Shown: positions 25,959 through 35,138, numbered from the stretch's first letter. The stretch: DNA of 64,000 nucleotides from Clostridiales bacterium COT073_COT-073 (GCA_003858485.1 RQYD01000006.1:47062-111061), one strand, 5' to 3'. A program made the numbers and translations. The notes: generated from the letters alone by a model not told the origin.

Positions 25959-26837
25959 TTAATATATAATTTTTCCTTCCGCTACTTTATGTAGGTGTTG
26001 GCCATATGCCGATTTCCCATATATATTAGCCGCTTGAATTAATTCTTCTTTGCTAATCCAACCATTACGAAAAGCAATCTCTTCAAGTGCCGAAATTTGA
26101 ATGCTTTGTCTATTCTCAATCACTTTGACAAATTCGGTTGCTTCTGATAATGAATCTACCGTACCGGTATCTAACCACGCAAAGCCTCTACCCAAAGTTT
26201 CTACTTCTAAACTACCATCTTCCAAATACATCCTGTTTAAATCGGTAATTTCCAATTCCCCTCTGGCTGATGGCTTAACTTGTTTAGCAAAGTCACAAAC
26301 CCGGTTATCGTAAAAGTAAAGCCCTGTCACACAATAGTTGGATTTAGGATGTTTTGGTTTTTCTTCAATGGAGATTGCTTTGCCATTTTCATCAATTTCC
26401 ACAATTCCAAATCTTTCCGGATCTTCCACATAATATCCAAAAATAGTGGCGCCATTTTCCCTGGCTGCTGCCGCTCTTAATTTCTTGCCTAAGCCATTTC
26501 CAAAAAAGATATTATCTCCCAGTACCATTGCACAAGAATCGCCAGCAATAAATTCCTCACCAATTAAAAAAGCTTGAGCTAAACCATCCGGTGACGGTTG
26601 CTCTGCATAACTAAGACTGATTCCAAAGCTGGAGCCATCTCCCAGTAATGTTTTAAAGTTCGGTAAATCATGTGGAGTAGAAATAATTAATATTTCCCGA
26701 ATTCCAGCCAACATGAGCATTGAAAGGGGATAATAAATCATTGGTTTGTCATAAACCGGTAATAATTGTTTTGATGTTACCATTGTCAACGGATATAATC
26801 TGGTGCCTGAACCACCTGCTAAAACAATACCTTTCAC
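25959..26837 (-). CDS. rmlA: Glucose-1-phosphate thymidylyltransferase
   Basis: First enzyme of dTDP-L-rhamnose synthesis, joining glucose 1-phosphate and dTTP. The nucleotidyl-transferase signature [13 protein letters not shown] is at the N-terminus, with [20 protein letters not shown] and the C-terminal FAWLDTGT region also visible; 292 residues is the family length. The start is GTG 26837 with GAAGGAG upstream; an extra 11 codons in frame are ignored. It is the first gene after a good promoter (26876-26904). Its stop codon directly abuts the MITE-like copy C. Confidence 0.96.
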   Translation of the reverse strand: MKGIVLAGGSGTRLYPLTMVTSKQLLPVYDKPMIYYPLSMLMLAGIREILIISTPHDLPNFKTLLGDGSSFGISLSYAEQPSPDGLAQAFLIGEEFIAGDSCAMVLGDNIFFGNGLGKKLRAAAARENGATIFGYYVEDPERFGIVEIDENGKAISIEEKPKHPKSNYCVTGLYFYDNRVCDFAKQVKPSARGELEITDLNRMYLEDGSLEVETLGRGFAWLDTGTVDSLSEATEFVKVIENRQSIQISALEEIAFRNGWISKEELIQAANIYGKSAYGQHLHKVAEGKIIY

Positions 26838-26875
26838 GTTTCTTCTCCTTCTCTTTTGGTCATACTCCACCGGTT

Positions 26876-26904
26876 AGTATATCATAAATCACACAAAAAA
26901 CCAA
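26876..26904 (-). promoter_or_regulatory. Probable promoter of the rml/exporter operon
   Basis: Minus-strand TATACT (26876-26881) is 17 bp from TTGGTT (26899-26904). The start would be near 26869, about 30 bases before the rmlA GTG. It is the best promoter found inside the polysaccharide locus. Confidence 0.5.
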
Positions 26905-27008
26905 TCCCTATTTTTGACAAACTGTTTCCTTCATTCATGTTTTTACAGTTCTTTCAATAATTTATAATGTTAAATTAGGATGTTAATGCTTAATCTCATC
27001 AATTTTAT

Positions 27009-27923
27009 TTATATATGATTCGCTAAATATAAAATCTTAAAAATCAAATTGTCCATTGGCCTTTGCCGGTAAATATTCGAATTTTTAATTAAAGCCCATT
27101 TATATCGCCAATTCTTTTTGGCATTTAACAGCTGAGCTAACAACCTCCGTGCCTGTGGATTGATAAGCAATTCTTCTTTATAACTTTTATAAAATGAAAT
27201 TGCCTGTTTTCTAACTTGGCCACGATGTTTTTTAAAATTTTTAGCCCGCGCCTTAAATTCTTTTAAATATGTATTTCTGCTACCCAATACATTATGACCA
27301 TGTTGACGGTATAAAATATATCCCTCCTCATCATAAATCACCTCTCCAAAATAAGAAGCTGTTAAATAAAACCACCAATCATGCATAACCGTATATTCAG
27401 GAACATGCTCCTTTATTTTTTTAAATAAAGCCTTATTCATTACGGCTGTACAGCCTGTACAAATATTTTCCACTAAAGCATTGCCAAAAGACGGTATTTT
27501 CTCTCTTTCATTTATTTGCATTGGCAATTCATTTAACTCCTCATCTACCAATATTGTTTTGCTGCAATAAAGTGCAGGTAGGTCAAATCTGATCTCTTTT
27601 AATCTTTCTATTGCTATCTGTAATTTTTGGGGAAGCCATACATCATCCTGATCAGCAAACGCATAATATTCTGCTTCTTCCTCAGAATACTTCATTGCTT
27701 CAAAAAAACTTTGAATAACTCCACAATTTTGACCGGCAAAGTATCTAAAGTTAGTATATTTTTTTTGATACTCCTCCAAAATAGCAAGTGTATCATCAAC
27801 AGAACCATCATCCCTGACCAATATGTCTACCTTCACCATTTCTTGTGTTAAGATACTGTCTAATTGTTCTGTCAAAAATTTTTCTCCGTTATAGGTGGAC
27901 ATGATCACTTGAATGGTATTCAT
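27009..27923 (-). CDS. Glycosyltransferase family 2 (rhamnosyltransferase-like)
   Basis: A 304-residue cytosolic GT2 enzyme. It opens IQVIMSTYNGEKFL and has VRDDGSVDDT and the metal site in FADQDDVWLPQKL, all typical of capsule and O-antigen rhamnosyl or galactosyl transferases. There are no membrane helices. Its ATG lies inside the end of the GT4 gene (35-bp overlap), so translation is coupled. Together the two would add sugars at the start of the chain or in the repeat; donor and acceptor cannot be told from sequence. Confidence 0.87.
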   Translation of the reverse strand: MNTIQVIMSTYNGEKFLTEQLDSILTQEMVKVDILVRDDGSVDDTLAILEEYQKKYTNFRYFAGQNCGVIQSFFEAMKYSEEEAEYYAFADQDDVWLPQKLQIAIERLKEIRFDLPALYCSKTILVDEELNELPMQINEREKIPSFGNALVENICTGCTAVMNKALFKKIKEHVPEYTVMHDWWFYLTASYFGEVIYDEEGYILYRQHGHNVLGSRNTYLKEFKARAKNFKKHRGQVRKQAISFYKSYKEELLINPQARRLLAQLLNAKKNWRYKWALIKNSNIYRQRPMDNLIFKILYLANHI

Positions 27924-29037
27924 ATACTAGTCTCATCCTTTCTTCAACTTTATCCAGCAAAAAATTCTCCATTTGCTGATGATTCCACATTCCCATTTGT
28001 CTACGCATCTTATTGTCTTTGGATAGAGCTTTAATAGCGTTTATATATTCAGGAATGTTATCATTTTTAATTAAACAACCGCCTTGTCTATCTTTTATCA
28101 AATCTTGATTTCCTCTGATATCAGAACAAATAACCGGCAAACCTATCTGCATTGCTTCCATTAATGCCACCGGCAGACCTTCTTGTTTTGATGGAAAAAT
28201 AAAAATATCACTGGCCTTTAAAATATCAGCTACATCTGTTCGATAACCCATTAAAATAACTTGTTTTTCCAAATGGTTTTCCCGAATATAGTTTAAATAG
28301 GTCTGTTCTTCCGCTCCGGTTCCACAAATAAGATATTTTACTTTTTTATCCCGAAAGGCTTTCATTGCTTCAATAATTTGAATTTGATTTTTTCTCTTAG
28401 TTAATTCTCCCACACTGGTTAAAACAACCATATCTGGAGATATTCCTAATTTTTCCCGAAATTGATAATATTCTTTGGCTGTTCGCTTTGCCTGTTTTTT
28501 TAATCCCACTCCGGGAATATACCATAATTTCCCATTCCCTCTTAAATGAAAATTATGTGCATTTTTTTGATCTTCTTGATTGATTACAATCAGACTATCC
28601 GTTATCCTGGCCAGCAATTTCTCGACAGGATAATACATTAGCCAATTTAAAAGCGGTGCCCCTTTATAAAAGTGAAAGCCATGAGCAGTATAAATCACCG
28701 GCGCTGTCCTGGTAGTAAATGCTGCTATTCTGGCTAATACCCCTCCCATTGGTGTATGACAATGAACCAATTGATAATTATCTTCTCTCATAATTTGTAT
28801 CAATTGCACCAATGCTTTTATATTCTTTATAATCTGAAAAGGTGAACGCACAAAATCAACTTGATGGCATATAATTCCTGTGTTTTCTAGCCTGCTATTA
28901 TCTTCTCCATATACCGGAGTATTATAATTGGCCGCATAATGAACCTCATATCCAAGTTCCTGAAGTATTTTCACATTATTCATTTCAAACTGCGGCACAA
29001 AACCACTAACTGTTGTTACAAGTAAAGCTTTCCTCAC
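27889..29037 (-). CDS. Glycosyltransferase family 4
   Basis: A 382-residue GT-B enzyme of family GT4 (EpsD/CapM-like). The acceptor half has HTPMGGVLARIAA and YTAHGFHFYKGAP. The donor half has the EX7E element in EGLPVALMEAMQIG followed by GLPVICSDIRGN. The start is GTG 29037, overlapping the stop of the sirtuin gene as GTGA. It may carry out an early step on the lipid carrier. Confident for family, not for donor sugar. Confidence 0.88.
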   Translation of the reverse strand: MRKALLVTTVSGFVPQFEMNNVKILQELGYEVHYAANYNTPVYGEDNSRLENTGIICHQVDFVRSPFQIIKNIKALVQLIQIMREDNYQLVHCHTPMGGVLARIAAFTTRTAPVIYTAHGFHFYKGAPLLNWLMYYPVEKLLARITDSLIVINQEDQKNAHNFHLRGNGKLWYIPGVGLKKQAKRTAKEYYQFREKLGISPDMVVLTSVGELTKRKNQIQIIEAMKAFRDKKVKYLICGTGAEEQTYLNYIRENHLEKQVILMGYRTDVADILKASDIFIFPSKQEGLPVALMEAMQIGLPVICSDIRGNQDLIKDRQGGCLIKNDNIPEYINAIKALSKDNKMRRQMGMWNHQQMENFLLDKVEERMRLVYEYHSSDHVHL

Positions 29038-29744
29038 CCCAGCACCTCCCCGATTTTTTCCCGAATCACCAAATCTGCTTTTGTATCCTGCGAAGTGGCA
29101 TCTCGATTGATCAACACTAGTTTTTGGCCACGAAAGTAACTGACCAGTCCGGCAGCCGGATAAACGACCAGTGAAGTTCCGCCGATGATCAGGACATCCG
29201 CTGCCGCAATATAGCGAACCGCCCGTTCCATCACATTCATATCAAGGCCCTCTCCATAAAGCACCACATCCGGGCGAACCACACCGCCGCATTTGGGGCA
29301 GGTAGGAATATCCGCCGCCGCTAAGACAAAATCGAGGCCATATCTTTCCCCGCAGCTTTCGCAATAATTGCGATGCACCGAACCATGCAGTTCCAGTACA
29401 TTTTTTGAACCGGCGGCCTGATGCAGGCCATCGACATTTTGCGTGATGACCGCTTTTAATTTTCCTCTTTCCTCCAGTTTAGCTAAGGCAATATGAGCAG
29501 CATTTGGCTTGGCCTCCGGAAAAACCAAATGATGTTTGTAAAAGTCAAAAAACTCTTTGCGATGATGCACATAATAGCCATGACTGAGAACTTCTTCCAC
29601 CGAATAGGTGGTTTGGTTCTTCTGATTATAAAGCCCGGTAGCTGAACGAAAATCCGGAATATTGCTTTCGGTAGAAACTCCGGCACCGCCAAAAAAGACA
29701 ATATTATTACTACTTTCAATAATTTCCTTTAATTCCTTATGCAT
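29034..29744 (-). CDS. cobB: NAD-dependent protein deacylase (sirtuin, CobB/SIR2)
   Basis: A 236-residue sirtuin that removes acyl groups from lysine using NAD. The NAD-binding stretches GAGVSTESNIPDFRS and TQNVDGLHQAAG are intact, the catalytic His is in ELHGSVH, and the zinc site is formed by CESC and CPKC. The RBS is AAAGGAGG. It is the first gene of the minus-strand run that continues into the polysaccharide locus, and its stop overlaps the GT4 start by 4 bp, an unusual pairing. Confidence 0.94.
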   Translation of the reverse strand: MHKELKEIIESSNNIVFFGGAGVSTESNIPDFRSATGLYNQKNQTTYSVEEVLSHGYYVHHRKEFFDFYKHHLVFPEAKPNAAHIALAKLEERGKLKAVITQNVDGLHQAAGSKNVLELHGSVHRNYCESCGERYGLDFVLAAADIPTCPKCGGVVRPDVVLYGEGLDMNVMERAVRYIAAADVLIIGGTSLVVYPAAGLVSYFRGQKLVLINRDATSQDTKADLVIREKIGEVLG

Positions 29745-29816
29745 GGCACCCTCCTTTACTACAGAGAAAATTTTTACTTGCTAGTGACCTGTTTTGTTTA
29801 AATTAATTTGTATATT

Positions 29817-30825
29817 TTATAATAACTCATATGTTTGTGTGGGATCATTTTTATTTCCATTTCTTTTAATAATATTTCTCTCTAATAATTTATTTAACCT
29901 GGAAGTAATTGTTCTTCCAGACTTTCCTGTTATATCCTCTAATTTTATCCTGGTAACCTCTTTCACGCTTCCCATATATGTCAAAATTACCTTATCCAAT
30001 TCATCCAGTTGATTCCATACATCACTTTCAATACTGTCTTTCACTCTGTTCAACTGTCTTACTGTTCTCATAATAATATTGTTTTTTAATATCAACCTTA
30101 CAGATTGTTCCGGCTCTAAATATATTGGAGGTTCAAGAAAAAATTCTTCCATATCGCTATAAATTCTTTTTACACCTTCATTGAGTTCTCTAACCCAGCC
30201 GAATTCCGTTAATACTCTGGATATTCTGGGATTTCTGGAATATCTGGTTTCTTTTATATTTTCTATAGTAACTATATTGGGTAATTTACCCGGACTAATA
30301 ATTTCAAGTCTATCATTATACATAATTACTTGAATATAGTTACCAGCCATTCCGTATTCTCTATGCGTAACCGCATTTACAATTCCCTCCTGCCAAGCAA
30401 ATTCTGGATATTCTGGTACAGTTTTAAATTTTCCCGTTTCTTTATTTAAAGCTGTAAATTCTCTTAATTGGCTAGAAAATACTTGGAGCTATATGTAACA
30501 AAAGTATCTTATCCGGTCTTCCCTTAGAGTTTATAACATCTAAAACTTCTTCCGTATACTCTGGTGTTGGTTTACAACAATCTCTTGGCGCACTTATGAA
30601 TGCATTGATTTTTTCGATTCCAACCTCTTGAAAACCTTCTATCGTTTTCTTCTTATCACTAATTCCTATAACAATTGTCCCTCCTTCAGCATTTGCAAAG
30701 GCAACTATTAATGGCGCTATATCTGATGGCTTAATCCTTGCTTCTTTTCTATCAAAATATTTGTTTTCCGGTTCCTCAATCATATGTTCTAATGTCAATA
30801 AAGGGTTAACTTTAGATTTAATCAT
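29817..30825 (-). pseudogene. Broken AlbA_2/HATPase_c_4 transcriptional regulator
   Basis: Two pieces of one gene. The upstream piece (30472-30825, 117 codons) holds the AlbA_2 domain (FDRKEARI, AFANAEGGTIVIGIS) and ends at a stop after LLLHIAPSIF. After a frame change, the second piece is readable from about 30470 (SQLREFTALNKE, then FAWQEGIVNAVTHREYG) down to 29817. It includes RLEIISPGKLP, the divergent ATPase end, and a C-terminal winged helix. Intact relatives are about 470-570 residues; the pieces add up to about 335, so roughly 150 residues between the domains are deleted as well as frameshifted. It is almost certainly non-functional. Confidence 0.8.
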
Positions 30826-30886
30826 ATTCCACTACCTCTTCCGTACTTTGATTCAAACAAGATCATCTCCTCCATATTTTTTATTT

Positions 30887-31272
30887 CTCACTTCTACTTC
30901 GCAATACTTCGCAATTTATTCTAAACCCTACCCAAACCTCTACCCCTTTTATTTATAGGGTTTTCCAAAAGTATTTCTTTTTTACTTCGCAATTTCTCAC
31001 TTTTACTTCGCAATACTTCGCAATTTATTCTAAACCCTACCCAAACCTCTACTCCTTTTATTTATAGGGTTTTCCAAAAGTATTTCTTTTTTACTTCGCA
31101 ATTTCTCACTTTTACTTCGCATTACTTCGCAATTTATTCTAAACCCTACCCGAACCTCTACCCCTTTTATTTATAGGATTTTCCAAAAGTATTTCTTTTT
31201 TACTTCGCAATTTCTCACTTTTACTTCGCATTACTTCGCAATTTATTCCAAGCTCTACTTAAACCTCTATCC
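30887..31272. repeat. 109-bp tandem array, 3.5 copies
   Basis: Copies begin with CTCACTT at 30887, 30996, 31105 and 31214, giving an exact 109-bp period. The first three are complete and differ at only a few bases; the fourth stops at the stop codon of the phosphatase gene (31274-31276). Each unit contains three TACTTCGCA(A/T)T words and an AAACCCTA...TAGGGTTT inverted pair. No frame runs through it. Confidence 0.95.
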
Positions 31273-31273
31273 C

Positions 31274-31882
31274 TCACTCCTCCAAATGGCTCATATCGCC
31301 TTCGAGCACAAACTTTGGCTGCTCGCTGCTGCTGTCAACAATTGTCAGGGCTGTGTTGCCAATAAAGGGCGGGTCCCAAATATGGCTGGCATCCTGATTT
31401 CTTAAAACACAGTAAAAGACCTTAATCCACATCCCATGTGACACAGCTAAAATATCTTTGTCGGCCGCTTCCGCCAAAAGCCGGGCTGCCGCCTCTGCAA
31501 CCATTTCAAACATTTCCTCATAACTTTGACCGCCGACCGGTGCCTGGTATTTTTCCGGAGCATGAAAAAATTTATCATAATTTTCCATTTCCGTTTCCGG
31601 GATATCCTCTTTCCGTCTGCATTCCCATTGGCCGAAACACATTTCATTCAGTCCCTCCAATGAAATCACTTGCAGATTCCTCTGGCCTTTTAAAATATTC
31701 GCCGTTTGAATCGCCCGGCCGAGCATTGAGGCATAAACCGCCTTAAAATCAATATCTTTTAAATGCTCCGCCAATTTTTCTGCATCACTGATTCCCTGCT
31801 CTGTCAGCGGTGAATCACAAGTTCCCTGAATTCGCAGCTGTACATTGTACTCCGTTTGTCCATGTCTGACCAAATATAGCAT
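31274..31882 (-). CDS. Histidine phosphatase (phosphoglycerate mutase-like)
   Basis: A 202-residue member of the histidine phosphatase superfamily, the branch of cofactor-independent small phosphatases such as GpmB/CobC. The RHG signature is in VRHGQTEYN near the N-terminus, a second arginine is in LGRAIQTA, the acid/base glutamate region is EMCFGQWECRR, and the second catalytic His is in VSHGMWIK. The start has AAGGATAGG upstream. The substrate cannot be assigned. The tandem array at 30887-31272 begins right after its stop codon. Confidence 0.88.
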   Translation of the reverse strand: MLYLVRHGQTEYNVQLRIQGTCDSPLTEQGISDAEKLAEHLKDIDFKAVYASMLGRAIQTANILKGQRNLQVISLEGLNEMCFGQWECRRKEDIPETEMENYDKFFHAPEKYQAPVGGQSYEEMFEMVAEAAARLLAEAADKDILAVSHGMWIKVFYCVLRNQDASHIWDPPFIGNTALTIVDSSSEQPKFVLEGDMSHLEE

Positions 31883-32056
31883 TGCCTATCCTTTCTTTTT
31901 TCGATTTTAACAGTTTTCATTTTATTTCTTATTTTATAGGAATTTGACTTTTTTGTCAAAATTTCCTTATTTACCGCTTGTCCTAGTGCTGCCGTATTCT
32001 TTTATTTATTAGCCCAACTCTCCCTCATTTTTTACTCCATTCTAAATATTTCGCCG

Positions 32057-32350
32057 CTTGCCGGGCAAGATTTCCCCTACTCCATTGGCCGTCCACTCCG
32101 CTTAACTAAAGCACTGTCCATCTCTGCCCAGGTATACGACCTCTTGCCCTTATCACTCACTTTCGCCCCTTTCTATCAAAAAAGTTTTATGCAACACATG
32201 TCTTTCGTCACTTGCCGGGCAAGACTTCCCTTACTCTATCGGCCGTCACTAAAGCACTATCCATCTCTGCCCAATTCGCGGCCTGAATTGCCGTTGCCCC
32301 TGCTTTCATCCTTTTCTACCAAAAGATACTTTTGCGCCATCTGTCAAAAA
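32057..32350. repeat. Degenerate ~154-bp tandem duplication
   Basis: CTTGCCGGGCAAG (near-palindromic) starts both units, at 32057 and 32211. The block ACTAAAGCACTGTCCATCTC recurs at 32105 and 32248, so the second unit has lost about 11 bases between the blocks. The units then diverge. The ~750-bp stretch 31883-32642 otherwise holds no believable gene, only the promoter at 32481-32509. Confidence 0.75.
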
Positions 32351-32480
32351 GGTGATTTGGTAAATTAAAGAAATGAAGGCGATTAAACGGGCTTATTTCA
32401 TTATCAAAGTTGAAATTGTTCAAATTTTTATAAACAAAAGATGAATTCACGACATATTTTAAGAAAATTTCACATTTTAT

Positions 32481-32509
32481 TTGATATTCACAGCCAAAAG
32501 GTATATAAT
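32481..32509 (+). promoter_or_regulatory. Strong sigma-A-type promoter before the orphan winged-helix gene
   Basis: TTGATA (32481-32486), a 17-bp spacer and TATAAT (32504-32509) make a near-consensus promoter. Transcription from about 32516 would give a leader of about 125 bases. Confidence 0.75.
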
Positions 32510-32642
32510 AAAGAAAAAACTACTATTACTTCTGTCTCGGCTGTCTTTCTTTACAATTGTATGCTTAATGACTCTAACACCTAACGTAGAAATATAGGAA
32601 GTTGAGACCTTTGATTACATCTTATGGCAGGAGGTGTGTCGA

Positions 32643-32957
32643 TTGAAAGACCTGATTATTTTCTCTGATGGGCTCACTATCGACTTTTCTAAGCGTACTA
32701 TAACTTGCAATGATAAGCTTATCCCGCTTGCAAAGAAAGAGTTTGATATTGTGGAGCTATTGGTTAGGAACTCGGGAGAAATTTACGACAGAGAACAAAT
32801 TTACGAAAAAGTCTGGGGCCGTCCCAGTGCCGGACGTAGCAGTGTTGTTTCCGAACATATCCGCCGAATCCGGTCCAAACTGGAAGCTTTTACCAAAACC
32901 AATCACATTGAAACCATTTGGCGAATTGGTTATAAATGGGTAAAAGAAGAAAATTAA
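32643..32957 (+). CDS. Stand-alone OmpR-type winged-helix DNA-binding protein
   Basis: A 104-residue protein consisting only of the C-terminal DNA-binding domain of OmpR/PhoB regulators. The family pattern is clear: LIPLAKKEFDIVELLVRN, REQIYEKVWG, VVSEHIRRIRSKLE and the wing IWRIGYKWV. No receiver domain is encoded upstream, so it cannot be controlled by phosphorylation in the usual way. The start is TTG 32643, eight bases after AGGAGG; a GTG three codons earlier overlaps that ribosome site. It has its own strong promoter and is followed by pepF in the same direction. The target is unknown. Confidence 0.85.
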   Translation: MKDLIIFSDGLTIDFSKRTITCNDKLIPLAKKEFDIVELLVRNSGEIYDREQIYEKVWGRPSAGRSSVVSEHIRRIRSKLEAFTKTNHIETIWRIGYKWVKEEN

Positions 32958-33200
32958 GACTGACCTTTAGCCCCTGGGGTCACAGCAGAGCAATCCTTTT
33001 TTTTAGCAATGAATCAGCAAAAATATGCGGAAGTATGCCGGCCGCCAAAAGTCAGACTAAAATCTAACGATTGGAAGCCGGTATTTTCTGTTTAAATTGG
33101 TCTTTAAATATAATGATATCATTGCCGGCTTTTCCTGATATATGTTAAAAAATCTCAGTCCTTCTGCCTGGAAAACCGCTTTCTGAAACGGGAAAAAATA

Positions 33201-33229
33201 TTTACATTTTATATTTCTTCCTATATAAT
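33201..33229 (+). promoter_or_regulatory. Promoter of pepF
   Basis: TTTACA (33201-33206), a 17-bp spacer and TATAAT (33224-33229). Transcription would start near 33236, leaving a leader of about 140 bases with two stem-loops. Confidence 0.7.
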
Positions 33230-33275
33230 GAACATATGCTTTGCAATAACTGCTTTTATATGAGCAAAATAAACA

Positions 33276-33327
33276 ATTCCGTCCTGATCCATTCCGGAAA
33301 GGACGGAATAAAACGGCCCAGGGCCGT
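33276..33327 (+). promoter_or_regulatory. Two stem-loops in the pepF leader
   Basis: A 9-bp stem (ATTCCGTCC 33276-33284 with 33301-33309, 16-base loop) is followed at once by a perfect 7-bp palindrome ACGGCCC-A-GGGCCGT (33313-33327). Neither has a T-run after it. They lie about 50 bases before the ATG and may affect leader folding or translation. They do not match a riboswitch class I know. Confidence 0.5.
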
Positions 33328-33377
33328 ACCGCCCAAAATGCAATCATAACACAACTCAAAACAGAAAGGATGCCCTT

Positions 33378-35138
33378 ATGAAAAAAGAAATATTTTGGGA
33401 TTTAACCCCGCTTTATGCCTCTTTTACAGATGAAGCCTTGCAAACCGATAAAGAAAAATTGGAGCAGCTTTACACCAGCCTTTTAGAAAAAGCAATCGCG
33501 CTTAATTCTGCAACTGATCCGGTCACTGCCTGCCATAACTATTTGGCTACCTATAATGAAGCCTCTGTGCTGTCTAACAAATTATATAACTTTGGTGCCC
33601 TGTCCTATTCCGTTGATACTGCCAATAGTCAGGCCATGAATTTAGTGGAGACGGTTGAAAGCTTTTTCCCGAAGTTGACCTTGGCCGAAGCACATTTTAA
33701 AATGTGGTTAAAAGATTTTCCTGATTTTGAAAATTTGTTGACTAGTCAACTATTATCTGAATTCCGTTTTTATCTGACATCTATGAAAAAAGAAGCAACA
33801 CATGCCCTTAGCACTGCCGAAGAAGAATTGTTTTCTTTAATGCAAAATACCGGTTCCAATGCCTGGAGCAAATTACAGGATCAGACAGTTGCCGGTTTAA
33901 CCGGTAATTTCCGCGGAGAAGATTTAGTTTTATCCGCTCTGCGCGCCAAAGCCTATGATAAAGATCAGGCCACCCGCCGGGAAGCCTATGAAGTGGAACT
34001 GGCCAGCTATCCAAAAATGGATACCGTTTCTGCTGCCTGTTTAAATGCCATTAAAGGTGAGGCCATTACCAATGCCAATAAGCGTGGTTATGCTTCGGTC
34101 CTGGATATGACTTTGGAAAATTCGCGGATGGATAAAGAAACGCTGACTGCCATGATTACTGCCATGGAAGAAAGTTTGCCGGCTTTTCGCCGGTATTTCC
34201 GTAAAAAAGCCGAGCTACTTGGCCATAAAAACGGCTTGCCATTTTATGATTTATTTGCCCCGGTCGGCGAAGTAGCCATGGAATACAGTTATGAGGAAGC
34301 TAAACAATATGTGATTGATAATTTCAGCCAGTTTTCTCCAGAACTGGGTAATTTTGCAGCCAATGCCTTTGCTCATAATTGGATCGATGTCTATCCCCGT
34401 AAAGGCAAGATTTCCGGTGCTTTTTGCAGTGGCATTAAATTCCTGGAAGAAAGTCGAATCATGACTAATTTTGATGGCAGTTTAAGTGATGTCTATACCT
34501 TAGCTCATGAACTTGGCCATGGTTTTCATGATTACTGCATGAAGGGACTGGCCATGATCAATTCGGATTATCCGATGCCACTGGCTGAAACGGCTTCTAT
34601 TTTTTGCGAAACCATTGTTACCAATGCCAGCTTAAAAACAGCAACTGATCAGGAAAAAACCGTGATTCTGGAGACAGATATAATGTCAACTGCTCAGGTC
34701 ATTGTCGATATTTTAAGCCGTTACTATTTTGAAAGCGAATTAATTGATAAGCGGAAAAATGGTTCCTTATCCGTTGAAGAACTAAAATCCGCCATGCTCA
34801 ACGCTCAAAAAAGAGCTTATGGCAATGGTCTGGATGAGGATTATCTGCATCCCTATATGTGGATGTGCAAGCCCCATTATTACTCTGCCGGCTCCAACTT
34901 TTATAATTTCCCCTATGCTTTTGGCGAGTTATTTGCCAAGGGCTTATATGCTCTTTATGAAAAAGAGAGCGCTCCTTTTGTTGAAAAATATAAGGCACTC
35001 CTACGGGCGACCGGCAACCACAATATTCATGATGTGTTGGCGATTGTCGGTATGGATTCACATAGTCCGGACTTTTTCCGCAATTCGCTTGCTTTAACGG
35101 TCAAACGAATTGAAGAATGGGTCACATTAGTTTCATAA
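33378..35138 (+). CDS. pepF: Oligoendopeptidase F family (M3B) metallopeptidase
   Basis: A cytoplasmic zinc peptidase that trims oligopeptides. The 586-residue protein has an N-terminal helical region (about 1-200) and the M3 catalytic domain. The zinc motif HELGH is within LAHELGHGFHDY (about 378), and the third ligand Glu comes about 25 residues later in AETASIFCET. The C-terminal YFESELIDKRKNG and YSAGSNFYNFPYAFG stretches are typical of the clostridial branch. The RBS is AAAGGATG. It has its own promoter and a perfect terminator, so it is monocistronic. Confidence 0.95.
   Translation: MKKEIFWDLTPLYASFTDEALQTDKEKLEQLYTSLLEKAIALNSATDPVTACHNYLATYNEASVLSNKLYNFGALSYSVDTANSQAMNLVETVESFFPKLTLAEAHFKMWLKDFPDFENLLTSQLLSEFRFYLTSMKKEATHALSTAEEELFSLMQNTGSNAWSKLQDQTVAGLTGNFRGEDLVLSALRAKAYDKDQATRREAYEVELASYPKMDTVSAACLNAIKGEAITNANKRGYASVLDMTLENSRMDKETLTAMITAMEESLPAFRRYFRKKAELLGHKNGLPFYDLFAPVGEVAMEYSYEEAKQYVIDNFSQFSPELGNFAANAFAHNWIDVYPRKGKISGAFCSGIKFLEESRIMTNFDGSLSDVYTLAHELGHGFHDYCMKGLAMINSDYPMPLAETASIFCETIVTNASLKTATDQEKTVILETDIMSTAQVIVDILSRYYFESELIDKRKNGSLSVEELKSAMLNAQKRAYGNGLDEDYLHPYMWMCKPHYYSAGSNFYNFPYAFGELFAKGLYALYEKESAPFVEKYKALLRATGNHNIHDVLAIVGMDSHSPDFFRNSLALTVKRIEEWVTLVS

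Noticed and set aside
30887..31272. Possible CRISPR array
   Set aside because: The whole 109-bp unit is repeated with no variable spacers, and no cas genes are near. It is a plain tandem repeat.
32144..32368. A 74-codon plus-strand frame
   Set aside because: It runs across the junction of a degenerate duplication with no ribosome site; the likeness between its parts comes from the repeat.
33057..33359. A 100-codon minus-strand frame upstream of pepF
   Set aside because: It covers the pepF promoter and leader hairpins on the other strand and has no recognisable domain.
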